This document shows positions 1 to 7,521 of a DNA stretch of 34,292 nt, piece by piece; position 1 is the first letter of the stretch, and each line of letters starts with the position of its first letter. The stretch is from contig JAEWRF010000031.1 in NCBI GenBank assembly GCA_023460155.1, positions 1 through 34,292 on the forward strand, written 5' to 3'. Below the pieces are notes generated by a model that worked only from the letters and a program-made list of their open reading frames with translations, did not search any database and had not been told where the DNA came from. Made by a program: the position numbers and the translations under genes. The stretch is from Bacillota bacterium (GTDB taxonomy: Bacteria > Bacillota > Clostridia > Oscillospirales > Acutalibacteraceae).

Positions 1-5
1 TATCA

Positions 6-34
6 TTGACATTTTTAAAAACTTGTAATATAAT
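6..34 (+). promoter_or_regulatory. Consensus sigma-A promoter
   Basis: A TTGACA -35 box (6-11) and a TATAAT -10 box (29-34) are separated by exactly 17 bases, a full match to the housekeeping consensus. It points at the small membrane protein gene starting at 132 and leaves an AT-rich leader of about 90 bases. Confidence 0.8.
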
Positions 35-73
35 ATATGTAAAGTTTAATTTCATACAAAAATTATTTATAGC

Positions 74-111
74 ATAAAATGAATTTATTAATTGTAATAA
101 ATTCATTTTAT
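74..111 (+). repeat. Perfect AT-rich inverted repeat in a 5' leader
   Basis: A 17-base arm (74-90) is followed by a 4-base loop (91-94) and the exact reverse complement (95-111). Nearly all pairs are A-T. It sits between the promoter and the GGAGGG ribosome binding site (119-124) and has no U-run after it, so it is not a standard terminator. It could be an mRNA 5' stabilising hairpin or an operator; the sequence does not decide which. Confidence 0.7.
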
Positions 112-131
112 CAAAACTGGAGGGAAACGCC

Positions 132-428
132 GTGAATACGCAGCCGAAAAAAAGCAGTCTTCTCCCCTTGAGCGGCCCAAAAAAAGCGGCGCTTGCAGGT
201 CTGTTTCTTCTGGCGGGTGCCATCTGCATCTCCGGTACGTTTTTCGCCGTATACAGTGCTGTCTACAGCATTCAGATTCCGATTTTCAGCGCGCAGATTC
301 CCGGCCTGCTGTTCGGGCTCGCCGTTCTCTATCTTGGCATTCGCTATATCGTCTCACTTTTTCATCTGAAAAACGAACTTGCAAACCCCGATTCCCATTT
401 TTCCTGGAGCAATTTCAAAAAGAAATGA
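132..428 (+). CDS. Small two-helix membrane protein, unknown function
   Basis: The 98-residue product starts at GTG 132, with GGAGGG 8 bases upstream. I do not recognise the family. It has a basic, Lys-rich N-terminus, a hydrophobic helix at about residues 18-45 and a second at about 55-77, then a short charged tail ending in three lysines. That predicts a small inner-membrane protein with both ends cytoplasmic. A very strong promoter stands upstream and a GC-rich hairpin follows, so it may form its own transcript or read through into glnB-amtB. The real gene status is supported by the RBS, promoter and clean composition; the role is unknown. Confidence 0.7.
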   Translation: MNTQPKKSSLLPLSGPKKAALAGLFLLAGAICISGTFFAVYSAVYSIQIPIFSAQIPGLLFGLAVLYLGIRYIVSLFHLKNELANPDSHFSWSNFKKK

Positions 429-457
429 TCTCGGCTGTTTGCGCTTCGGCAAGGGTG

Positions 458-494
458 CCGGTCCCGCTTTTCGCGGGGCCGGTATTTTTATTTT
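458..494 (+). terminator. Terminator/attenuator between the small membrane protein gene and glnB
   Basis: A 10-bp GC-rich stem (458-467 with 473-482, one G-U pair) and a 5-base loop are followed by a T-rich stretch (483-495). It would end the upstream transcript or attenuate readthrough into glnB. No separate promoter for glnB was found between it and position 519. Confidence 0.65.
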
Positions 495-518
495 ATAAGG
501 AAAAGGAGATGGGCGGCA

Positions 519-857
519 ATGAAGCATGTTGAAATGATTATCCGGCCGGAAAAGCTGGAGGACCTCAAAGCCGTGCTCAACGGTCTCAGCATTCACGGCA
601 TGACGGTGACGATGGTTTCCGGGTGCGGCAAGCAAAAGGGACGGGTCAAAGTCTACCGCGGCACGGAGTTCAGCATCAACCTGATTCCGAAGGTCAAGGT
701 GGAAACCGTCGTGAGGGACGAGGTGGTAGACGAACTGATCGGGAAAATCCTCACGGAGATTCAGACCGGCGAAATCGGCGACGGCAAGATTTTTGTCACC
801 AACGTGGAACAGGCAGTCCGCATCCGCACCGGCGAAACCGGCTCAGACGCAATTTAG
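519..857 (+). CDS. glnB: PII nitrogen regulatory protein (GlnB/GlnK family)
   Basis: PII proteins form trimers that sense 2-oxoglutarate and ATP/ADP and control nitrogen uptake and assimilation, typically by plugging the AmtB channel. The 112-residue product has the usual family length. It shows the T-loop core with Q39 and KG (40-41), the B-loop TGEIGDGKIFV (83-93) and the C-loop R101/R103 that contact ATP phosphates. The T-loop residue that is Tyr51 and uridylylated in enteric PII is Phe51 here (motif YRGTEF, 46-51), so uridylylation at that site is impossible. The gene lies 35 bases upstream of amtB, the classic glnK-amtB pairing, which makes AmtB its likely partner. RBS AAAAGGAG precedes ATG 519. 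Confidence 0.93.
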   Translation: MKHVEMIIRPEKLEDLKAVLNGLSIHGMTVTMVSGCGKQKGRVKVYRGTEFSINLIPKVKVETVVRDEVVDELIGKILTEIQTGEIGDGKIFVTNVEQAVRIRTGETGSDAI

Positions 858-892
858 CACCGGATATTTTCTTGGATTGGGGGATTATTGAG

Positions 893-2449
893 ATGAAAAA
901 GCTCGTTAAAATTCTTACGCTGGCCTCGCTGATCACCGTGCTGGCCGTTCTGATCTCCGCCGGCGCGTTCGCGGCTTCGGCTGCCGACCCAACCGGAGCC
1001 TCCTATACGTCGGTGACCGGTTCGGAGACTGTGAAAGACGTGGCCGAAATGGCAAGCCGGGCGCAGTTCAGCGCGAATTTCGTCTGGGTGATGATCACCG
1101 GCTTTATGGTTTTCTTTTTCCAATGCGGTTTTGCGATGGTTGAAACCGGCTTCTGCCGCGCGAAAAATGCGGCGCATACCATGACGATGAATTTCATGGT
1201 ATTTCTGGTCGGCGCGGTCGGCTATTTCCTCTGCGGGTTCGCGCTGCAGTTCGGTGGTTCCGGCGGCGCGGCGGGCCTCGGCACCGGCGGTGCGGTCTTG
1301 AACGGAATGGCCTCGATTCCCGGGCTCGGGGGGATTCTCGGCTTCAAAGGCTTTTTCCTGCAGTCGGGCGGAACCTACGATGCGGGAATCTACGCGCTCT
1401 TCTTCTTTCAGATGGTGTTCATGGATACCACGGTCACCATTCCGACCGGCGCTATGGCGGAGCGCGTCAAATATTCGGCCGTGGTGATTTCCTCGTTCTT
1501 CGTTTCCATGATCTACTATCCGCTGTTCGGCTGCTGGATGTGGGGCGGCGGATGGATGTCCACCCTCGGCAAGTATTTTGGGCTCGGCCACGGTGGGGTT
1601 GACTTCGCCGGTTCCTCCGTCGTGCACGCGATGGGCGGAATGATGGCTTTGGCCGGAGCGATTGTACTCGGCCCGCGCATCGGGAAATTTGCGAAGGACG
1701 GCACGGCCCGCGCCTTTCCGGGGCACCATATCCCGATGGCCATCATCGGCACGATCATCCTGTTCTTCTGCTGGTTCTCCTTCAACGCCGGCTCCACGCT
1801 GAACGCGGGTGATCTGCGGCTTGCGGTCGTCGCTACGAATACCATGATTGCGGGCGCGATCGGCGGGCTTGCTGCGATGTTCTACATGTGGATTAAATTC
1901 GGCAAGCCGGACCCCTCCATGACCGCCAACGGCGCTCTCGCCGGTCTGGTCGCGATCACGGCCCCATGCGCCTTTGTAAACGGTATTTCCGCCTTCATCA
2001 TCGGTCTGATCGCCGGCATTATCGTCTGCATCTCCGTCTCCGTTGTTGAGAACAAATGCAAAATCGACGATCCGGTCGGCGCAATCTCAGTGCACTGCGT
2101 CAACGGGGTCTGGGGAATCATCGCGACCGGCCTCTTTGCGGACGGAACCTACGGCGATCTGATAAACGGAGTCAAGGGCGGCGTGCGCGGACTTTTCTTC
2201 GGCGACGCCAGCCAGTTCGCGGCGCAGATGATCGTTGTTCTGGTCCTCATCGTATGGGGCTTCGGCCTGTCCTTCGTCTGGTTCAAGCTGCTGGATAAAA
2301 TCTGGGGCCTTCGCGTCAGTCCCGAAACGGAAGTCGAAGGGCTTGACATGGAGGAAATGGGCGCCCTCGGCTACCCGGATTTCATTCTTCAGCAGTCCGA
2401 GCTCGATATGGTTTCCTCCACTCCGACAGCCTGTAAAAAAGATGCGTAG
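893..2449 (+). CDS. amtB: Ammonium transporter AmtB
   Basis: A membrane channel of the Amt/Rh family that carries ammonium/ammonia into the cell. The 518-residue product begins with a cleavable-type signal (about 1-30, ending in alanines), as in E. coli AmtB, followed by about eleven membrane helices. Recognisable landmarks are the MVETGFCRAKN segment near the first helix, the MDTTVTIPTGAMAER region, and the two pore histidines in VVHAMGG and ISVHCVNG. I chose ATG 893 because it gives a proper signal peptide with a GGGGG-type RBS; an upstream in-frame extension to 623 overlaps glnB and is unlikely. Cotranscription with glnB implies PII control of uptake. A clear terminator follows. Confidence 0.96.
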   Translation: MKKLVKILTLASLITVLAVLISAGAFAASAADPTGASYTSVTGSETVKDVAEMASRAQFSANFVWVMITGFMVFFFQCGFAMVETGFCRAKNAAHTMTMNFMVFLVGAVGYFLCGFALQFGGSGGAAGLGTGGAVLNGMASIPGLGGILGFKGFFLQSGGTYDAGIYALFFFQMVFMDTTVTIPTGAMAERVKYSAVVISSFFVSMIYYPLFGCWMWGGGWMSTLGKYFGLGHGGVDFAGSSVVHAMGGMMALAGAIVLGPRIGKFAKDGTARAFPGHHIPMAIIGTIILFFCWFSFNAGSTLNAGDLRLAVVATNTMIAGAIGGLAAMFYMWIKFGKPDPSMTANGALAGLVAITAPCAFVNGISAFIIGLIAGIIVCISVSVVENKCKIDDPVGAISVHCVNGVWGIIATGLFADGTYGDLINGVKGGVRGLFFGDASQFAAQMIVVLVLIVWGFGLSFVWFKLLDKIWGLRVSPETEVEGLDMEEMGALGYPDFILQQSELDMVSSTPTACKKDA

Positions 2450-2480
2450 CGGCTGCGCCCAATTGTGATAGGCGGGCATC

Positions 2481-2514
2481 AAAGTTCCTCTCTTTCATAA
2501 AGAGAGGAACTTTT
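2481..2514 (+). terminator. Rho-independent terminator after amtB
   Basis: A perfect AAAGTTCCTCTCTTT stem (2481-2495) with a 3-base loop is followed by its complement, ending in CTTTTG. It closes the glnB-amtB unit. Confidence 0.8.
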
Positions 2515-2547
2515 GCTTTCTATAGAATATTACAATTAGCTGCTCCG

Positions 2548-2576
2548 TTGAAATAGGACGAAAAAAATGGTACAAT
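2548..2576 (+). promoter_or_regulatory. Sigma-A promoter for the peptide-binding lipoprotein gene
   Basis: TTGAAA (2548-2553), a 17-base spacer and TACAAT (2571-2576) lie 33 bases before the ATG at 2610. Together with the upstream terminator this makes the gene an independent unit. Confidence 0.7.
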
Positions 2577-2609
2577 GGTGTCTACCCTGAACAATCAGGA
2601 GGAACCGTT

Positions 2610-4223
2610 ATGATATTAAAAAAAACAGTTGCCGTTCTTTTGGCCGCCTGCCTGCTTTTTTCTGCGTCAGGGTGCAAAAAGCACGGGCCGAGCAATGGCG
2701 ACAAACAGATAAACTACAGTCTATCAGGGGATCCGAAAACTCTGGACCCGCAGATTGCATCCGATTCCGATTCCGTAACGGTAATTGACGCACTTTACGA
2801 AGGTCTTGCCCGTCTGGACGCAAAGGGAGCGGCACAGCCCGGGGCTGCCGAAAAATGGGAAAGCAGCGCCGACGGCACGGAGTTTACCTTTACTCTGCGG
2901 AAAGACGCAAAATGGAGCAACGGGACTTCCCTCACCGCAGACGATTTCGTCTATGCGTTTCGAAGGGCGCTCGACCCCAATACGGGCTCCGCAGCCTGCT
3001 CCCCGATGTTCTGCATCAAAAACGCCCGTCAGGTACACTCCGGAAAGATGAAGCCCGAACAGCTCGGTGTTTCCGCCTCCGATAGCTACACGCTGACGGT
3101 GCGCCTGGAATATTCGTGCCCGGACTTCCCCGCGCTCACCGCTTTGCCCGTATTCATGCCCTGCAATGAAAAGTTCTTTGTTTCCACTTCCGGAAAATAC
3201 GGTCTGGAGAATAAATACGTGCTGGGGAACGGCCCCTTCGAAATTGACGGCATCTACGGCTGGGATCACGGAAAATCCATGAATCTGAAGCGCTCCGAAG
3301 AATATTCCGGCACAGTCAAGCCCCTGCCTGCCAACGTGGATTTCGACCTGACGGGCAAAAACTCCGCGGACCCGATCGCTGCCCTGAAAAGCGGCGCAGC
3401 AGACGCCGCCCCGGTTTCCTCCGAGGAAACCGACGACGCCAAAGCGGCCGGATGTACGCTGGAATCGCTTCAGGACGCAACCTGGGGCCTGTGCTTCAAC
3501 ACGCGGTCCTCCCCAATGAAGAACCGAAAAATCCGGACGGCGTTTCTTCAGGCGTTCAGCCGGGAAAAGGTTCTTTCGCATCTTTCCGCGGATACCGCAG
3601 CCGCCGACAACATTCTTCTGCCCTCCACCGAATTTTCCGGGCAGGATTACCGTTCTCTCGCGGGCGGAAATTCTGCTTATCTGCGTCAAGACAAAAGCAG
3701 CGCTCAAACCCTTGCTCAGGGTCTGAGCGAACTGGGCCTCTCCGAAATGGAATCCGTTACCGTCCTGTGCCCTGATGATCCAAATGCTAAGCTTATGCTT
3801 AATGAAATGATTATTGCCTGGAACACACAGTTCCACAACTATTTTAATATGGAAGCGCTCAGCGAAACGGAACTGAAGAGCCGCGTCCGGTCCGGTGACT
3901 ACCAGCTTGCCCTGTGTCCCCTTACACCCGACGGTCCCGGTCCTTCCGGAATTCTTTCCCAGTTTCGGAGCGGCGCGGCAGGAAACCCCGCCGGGCTGAA
4001 GGATACGGCGTATGACGCGCTCCTCTCCAAAGCGGAAGCACAGAGCGGGAAAGCCGGGGCTCAGCTCTACGCGCAGGCGGAAAAGTACCTGAATCAGCAG
4101 GCGGTTTTTTACCCGATTTATTACGGCCGCCACTACTTCGCGCTGGCAAAGGGAGTTTCCGGAATCGCCATTCATTCTTTTCAGGGAAGCATCGATTTCA
4201 TCAATGCAGGTAAAGAACAATAA
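2610..4223 (+). CDS. Oligopeptide ABC transporter substrate-binding lipoprotein (OppA-like)
   Basis: An extracytoplasmic solute-binding protein of family 5 (peptide/dipeptide/nickel type), 537 residues. The N-terminus is a lipoprotein signal with lipobox SASGC and lipidated Cys22. The SBP_bac_5 fold is shown by the stretch running from AAEKWE through SLTADDFVYAFRRALDP (about residues 78-128), typical of OppA/DppA. RBS AGGAGG precedes ATG 2610. No permease or ATPase gene is adjacent, and promoter and terminator enclose it alone. It must therefore use an Opp/Dpp translocator encoded elsewhere, or act as a peptide sensor. Oligopeptides are the likeliest ligand by family, but the ligand cannot be read from the sequence. 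Confidence 0.9.
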   Translation: MILKKTVAVLLAACLLFSASGCKKHGPSNGDKQINYSLSGDPKTLDPQIASDSDSVTVIDALYEGLARLDAKGAAQPGAAEKWESSADGTEFTFTLRKDAKWSNGTSLTADDFVYAFRRALDPNTGSAACSPMFCIKNARQVHSGKMKPEQLGVSASDSYTLTVRLEYSCPDFPALTALPVFMPCNEKFFVSTSGKYGLENKYVLGNGPFEIDGIYGWDHGKSMNLKRSEEYSGTVKPLPANVDFDLTGKNSADPIAALKSGAADAAPVSSEETDDAKAAGCTLESLQDATWGLCFNTRSSPMKNRKIRTAFLQAFSREKVLSHLSADTAAADNILLPSTEFSGQDYRSLAGGNSAYLRQDKSSAQTLAQGLSELGLSEMESVTVLCPDDPNAKLMLNEMIIAWNTQFHNYFNMEALSETELKSRVRSGDYQLALCPLTPDGPGPSGILSQFRSGAAGNPAGLKDTAYDALLSKAEAQSGKAGAQLYAQAEKYLNQQAVFYPIYYGRHYFALAKGVSGIAIHSFQGSIDFINAGKEQ

Positions 4224-4230
4224 ATGCTCA

Positions 4231-4259
4231 GGCGCCCGTAAAACGGGCGCCTTTTTTTT
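4231..4259 (+). terminator. Rho-independent terminator after the peptide-binding lipoprotein gene
   Basis: A GGCGCCCGT stem (4231-4239) pairs with ACGGGCGCC (4243-4251) and is followed by eight Ts: a strong intrinsic terminator. Confidence 0.88.
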
Positions 4260-4491
4260 GCCCTTTCCATGGCGGGAGGAAACAAAATCCCTCTTCTCAA
4301 TATTATGGATTAGGCCTTGTTCGTTCGGAGTAAAATTTTAGCCCGCAGGGCCTGACAGAACTGCATTCTCAAATCCGAAAACCACACAAACCGCCGGGAA
4401 CCGTGCAAATTATTTTCCATATAGGGGAAATGCCGCGCCTGCGGTCTGTGAATCGTTTCTGAATCCTGTGAAGAAAGAGGGTCTTACCTTG
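4260..4491 (+). promoter_or_regulatory. Upstream region of the Cys-rich/tgl operon; possible sporulation promoter
   Basis: This 230-base gap holds no gene I can support. No good sigma-A promoter is visible. The motif CATATA at 4418-4423, with an ACC about 15 bases upstream (4400-4402), loosely resembles late mother-cell (sigma-K/sigma-E) promoters. That would fit a spore-coat transglutaminase operon, but the match is weak and offered only as a hint. Confidence 0.25.
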
Positions 4492-5481
4492 ATGAATTCG
4501 GAAAACCGCGGCGGCGAATGCCAGCTGGATCATATCCGCCGGACGCGCGGAGCGAAGGTCTGCCGGTGCTGTTTTCGCACGATGACCCGGAACAATCGAA
4601 AAAAGGCCGCCGAGTGGATCAACGACGACAATCTGACATTCGGCTCCCTGTTTCTGCTCTCGCCCACCGTGCGGGAAGCGAAGCTGGAGCCGGAACTGAA
4701 CGAGCGGAACCGCACCGCTCTTAAACTCTGCGAAACAATTCTGAACCGCGGCAAAACACCTGGAACAGGTGTGAAAAGCGCCGCCTGCCGCTGCGCGGAG
4801 AACCGCGAGGCTCTGCTTTGGATGTTCCAGACCGGCATCCGGGACGACGGTCTGAGCGAGAATTTCGATGAGATTCTCGATATAGCGGTATCCGTTCTGA
4901 TCAAAAACTACCACGAAACTTCCATCCTCCCCGCGGCTGCGGAGCTGGTGTTCGGCCGGAACCGGAAGGGAACTTACTGCCACGATCTGATTTGGGCGCT
5001 GTTCCAGACCCGCGACCCCGACATACTTCGGCTGTTTGCAAAATACCTCCGTTCCCCCAGAGCGAAGGACGTTTCGCTTGCCCGCACGATTCTAAACCTT
5101 CCCACCTGCGGCAGCTCCGATCAGCCGAAGCAGTTCCAGTCCTTTGAGGCCTGGCTGGAAGAAAATAAACCCTATCTGTTCTTTACCGGTGAGAACTTCC
5201 ATTGTTCCAGCCGGCCGTGCCTCTGCGGAGTCGACCAGGGAGCCAAATATCTCTGCAAAAACATTTCTCCGTGCAGCCGGACCCCGGTCAATCCTCTGAC
5301 GGAAAATGAAAAAGCCTGCCTGGAATCCTTCCGCTGTGCAGCAGAAAACCAGCAGGCGGCCCTTTGCCGATGCTCTCAGAAAATACACCGTCAGGATCCC
5401 TCCCAATGGGGCTTGTGGATGCGCCTGCCGGTGGATGAACAAATTCGCCTTGCGGCGCAGCTTGAGGAGGGGAATGTATGA
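4492..5481 (+). CDS. Cysteine-rich protein of unknown function, upstream of tgl
   Basis: The 329-residue product contains about 18 cysteines, many in pairs or clusters: CRCC near residue 24, CRC near 102, then CxxxxCxC and two further Cys pairs in the C-terminal third. It has no signal peptide or membrane helix. The middle (about 110-210) looks helical and might be a repeat-type fold. I do not recognise the family. ATG 4492 is chosen because AGAAAGAGG lies 11 bases upstream; GTG 4468 in frame lacks an RBS. Its stop overlaps the tgl start by four bases (ATGA), so the two are translationally coupled. That suggests a role in spore coat assembly or as a Tgl substrate; this is inference from context only. 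Confidence 0.8.
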   Translation: MNSENRGGECQLDHIRRTRGAKVCRCCFRTMTRNNRKKAAEWINDDNLTFGSLFLLSPTVREAKLEPELNERNRTALKLCETILNRGKTPGTGVKSAACRCAENREALLWMFQTGIRDDGLSENFDEILDIAVSVLIKNYHETSILPAAAELVFGRNRKGTYCHDLIWALFQTRDPDILRLFAKYLRSPRAKDVSLARTILNLPTCGSSDQPKQFQSFEAWLEENKPYLFFTGENFHCSSRPCLCGVDQGAKYLCKNISPCSRTPVNPLTENEKACLESFRCAAENQQAALCRCSQKIHRQDPSQWGLWMRLPVDEQIRLAAQLEEGNV

Positions 5482-6248
5482 TACTGATCGGCGGCGGCCC
5501 GGCTCAGCCGGAGCTCCTCGCAACCCTTCCGTCGAACGGCACGGAAAAGCAGATTGTAGGCATCCTTTCCGCCAGCGCGGCAAGGTACCAATACGATTCC
5601 GCAGACCAGCTGAAATTCGAACTGCGTCTTCGATCGGAAATTGTAAACGCAGCCCGATCGCTTGACCGGAGCGGCATGGATTTTGAAATCTTCCGGAAAA
5701 GCCGGTGCAATCAGGCGTACTGGAACCGGACCTCCGAGGGCGGCTTCCTTCTGAAAAACGACGCCAGTCCGTCGGGAGCGATCCGCGACATTTACCGGAA
5801 CGGCTCGCGATATGCCACGGAATGCGCGACGGCGATGGTCATCGTCTACTACGGAGCGCTGCTCGCCGTTTTCGGGCCGAACCGCTTCGACCGGCTCTTT
5901 CCCAGAATTGAATTAATGAACTGGCACCATATCGACCGCCTGCTGTCGGATATCGGCCTGATGAAAAAGCGTTCCGATTATCTTCCGGGCGACCGCCGGT
6001 ATTTTACCAATCCGGACGTAGACCCCCTTACGCCAGAATGGCAGGGAGAAAACGTCATCGACCTGAACGGAAAACTGTATTACGGGCACGGCGCCGGAAT
6101 CATGAACGCGGATGCCATGATCCGGATGCTGAACGAAAGCCGTGCGGAAGGCGCGGATGAATCCGCCTACCTGATGGATTCCGCAGCGGGGCCAGATTAT
6201 AAAAACCTCGCGGGCATTTACGCCAGAGTTCCCGACTCGCCGGCATAA
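5478..6248 (+). CDS. tgl: Protein-glutamine gamma-glutamyltransferase (spore coat transglutaminase Tgl)
   Basis: Tgl crosslinks spore coat proteins by forming epsilon-(gamma-glutamyl)lysine bonds in the mother cell. The 256-residue product matches the length and layout of Bacillus subtilis Tgl. The catalytic Cys is at residue 116 in ATECATAMVIVYYGAL, and the motifs NPDVDPLTPEW and GENVI (Glu191) and YYGHGAGI (His204) reproduce the Cys/Glu/His active site arrangement of the Bacillus enzyme with a shift of about four residues. Translation starts at ATG 5478 within the upstream Cys-rich gene, preceded by GAGGAGGGG. Its presence implies that the organism forms endospores. In Bacillus the gene belongs to the late sporulation regulon; whether the same holds here was not determined. 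Confidence 0.93.
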   Translation: MILIGGGPAQPELLATLPSNGTEKQIVGILSASAARYQYDSADQLKFELRLRSEIVNAARSLDRSGMDFEIFRKSRCNQAYWNRTSEGGFLLKNDASPSGAIRDIYRNGSRYATECATAMVIVYYGALLAVFGPNRFDRLFPRIELMNWHHIDRLLSDIGLMKKRSDYLPGDRRYFTNPDVDPLTPEWQGENVIDLNGKLYYGHGAGIMNADAMIRMLNESRAEGADESAYLMDSAAGPDYKNLAGIYARVPDSPA

Positions 6249-6292
6249 TGAGGAACCCCCTTCGCCGGGATGCGAAAACTATTGATAAATGG

Positions 6293-6321
6293 TTGACAAC
6301 CGGAGCATTTTAGCATAAAAT
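6293..6321 (+). promoter_or_regulatory. Sigma-A promoter of the D-glutamate/5-oxoproline operon
   Basis: TTGACA (6293-6298), a 17-base spacer and TAAAAT (6316-6321). Transcription would begin near 6328 and leave a leader of about 295 bases before the first gene at 6624. Confidence 0.78.
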
Positions 6322-6327
6322 ATAGTT

Positions 6328-6494
6328 TGGTTCGGCGCAAGGGCGTCTTATGAGGGCGATTTCCTTCATAAAAGTAATATTCCTCCGAAACATGATGCGA
6401 TAATGAGGTCGTCGAAAATGTTTTTGGAAGCTCAACGGGTTGACAAAGGGGTCAATTAATCTGTTTCAACAACAGGTTAGTTGGCTCTTTTTTT
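6328..6494 (+). promoter_or_regulatory. Structured leader RNA, candidate riboswitch of unrecognised class
   Basis: This part of the transcript folds by eye into ordered elements. A hairpin lies at 6348-6355/6363-6371. A second domain is closed by TTCC plus AAACAT (6380-6393) pairing with ATGTTT plus GGAA (6418-6429). A three-way junction follows (outer stem 6429-6436/6480-6486, with two abutting hairpins 6438-6457 and 6458-6478) and runs directly into seven Ts. It does not match the T-box, glycine, lysine, SAM, c-di-GMP or guanidine riboswitch consensus as I know them. Position, order and terminal U-run suggest transcription attenuation. Confidence 0.5.
6429..6494 (+). terminator. Leader terminator formed by a branched stem
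   Basis: AGC(T)CAAC (6429-6436) pairs with GTTGGCT (6480-6486), enclosing two adjacent hairpins, and is followed by TTTTTTT (6488-6494). It lies 130 bases before the first gene, so it must be conditional if the operon is expressed from the promoter at 6293. The region 6495-6623 after it holds no other feature I can support except the RBS GGAGG at 6611-6615. Confidence 0.55.
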
Positions 6495-6623
6495 ATGAAA
6501 TCACCTTCGGCATGTTCTTCCTGAACCGCGCGCCCCGCCACAGAACAATCAGGCGGAACACCCAAGGGCAAACAGACCACCCAGGAAATGAAAAATATAA
6601 GAGGAAAGCTGGAGGCTATTTTA

Positions 6624-7484
6624 ATGGAAAACATCGGTTACTACAACGGCAAGACCGGCCCGATCGAAGAAATGACCATCCCCATGAACGACCGTGCCGT
6701 TTATTTCGGCGACGGCGTGTACGACATGACTTATTGCGTCAATCACAAGATTTTTGCGCTTCAGGATCATGTCGACCGTTTCTTCAACAGCTTCGCGCTG
6801 CTTGAGATTCCGTTCTCCAAAACAAAGAAAGAACTCGTCGACATTCTTCAGAGCGTTGTAGACCAGGTCGGGACCGAAAGCTACGGCGTTTACTGGGAAA
6901 CGACCCGCGGCACCGGCATGCGTAACCATGTGTATCCGGAAGGCCCGGCAAACCTGCTGATTACGGTGCGCCCGATGCCCCTCACCCCGATTAGCAAAAC
7001 CCTGAAGCTGATCACGGTGGAAGACACCCGGTTCCTGCACTGCAACATCAAGACTCTGAACCTGATCCCGAGCTGCATGGCGGCGGAAAAAGCAAAAAAA
7101 GCGGGCTGCCAGGAAGCCATATTCCACCGCGGTGAGATCGTCACCGAATGCGCGCACAGCAACTGCTCCATCATTCTAAACGGCGAGTTCCGCACCGCGC
7201 CGCTGAACAACCTGATTCTGCCGGGCACCGCGCGCAAGCATCTGGTCAAGCTGGCGGAAAGCGTCGGAATTCCGGTGAATGAAACCCCCTTCACCGTAAC
7301 GGATCTGATGAACGCGGAAGAGGTTATTGTTCACAGTACCGGTACGTTCTGCAACGCCGCGACCGAGGTCGACGGCAAAAAGGTCGGCGGCAAGGCGCCC
7401 GAGCTCCTGAAGAAGCTGCAGGATGCCTGCGTCCGCTATTTTGAAGAAGACACCAACGAAAAGTATTACGATTACGTGAAATAA
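6624..7484 (+). CDS. dat: D-amino acid transaminase (class IV aminotransferase)
   Basis: A PLP enzyme of fold type IV, 286 residues, most like bacterial D-alanine aminotransferase, which interconverts D-alanine/2-oxoglutarate and pyruvate/D-glutamate. It opens with YYNGKTGPIEEMTIPMNDRAV and GDGVYDMTY, typical of this family. The PLP lysine is expected in the CNIKTLNLIP motif (about residue 143), with GEIVTECAHSN and the glycine-rich phosphate-binding stretch ILPGTAR further on. Branched-chain aminotransferase (IlvE) is the main alternative in the same fold; the D-specific reading is favoured by the operon, which handles D-glutamate. ATG 6624 follows GGAGG by eight bases and is preferred to ATG 6588. 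It is the first gene of a six-gene operon. Confidence 0.85.
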   Translation: MENIGYYNGKTGPIEEMTIPMNDRAVYFGDGVYDMTYCVNHKIFALQDHVDRFFNSFALLEIPFSKTKKELVDILQSVVDQVGTESYGVYWETTRGTGMRNHVYPEGPANLLITVRPMPLTPISKTLKLITVEDTRFLHCNIKTLNLIPSCMAAEKAKKAGCQEAIFHRGEIVTECAHSNCSIILNGEFRTAPLNNLILPGTARKHLVKLAESVGIPVNETPFTVTDLMNAEEVIVHSTGTFCNAATEVDGKKVGGKAPELLKKLQDACVRYFEEDTNEKYYDYVK

Positions 7485-7521
7485 CATATTTTTAATTTGA
7501 TACGGACGGAGATAGAATAGA

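Noticed and set aside
623..892. In-frame N-terminal extension of amtB
   Set aside because: It overlaps glnB in another frame, has a low-complexity Arg-rich product and would bury the signal peptide. ATG 893 has an RBS.
2724..4220. Open reading frame of 498 codons on the minus strand
   Set aside because: Antisense to the peptide-binding lipoprotein gene, with no RBS or domain.
6328..6494. T-box leader for the aminotransferase operon
   Set aside because: The conserved T-box antiterminator sequence (AGGGTGGNACCGCG) is absent.
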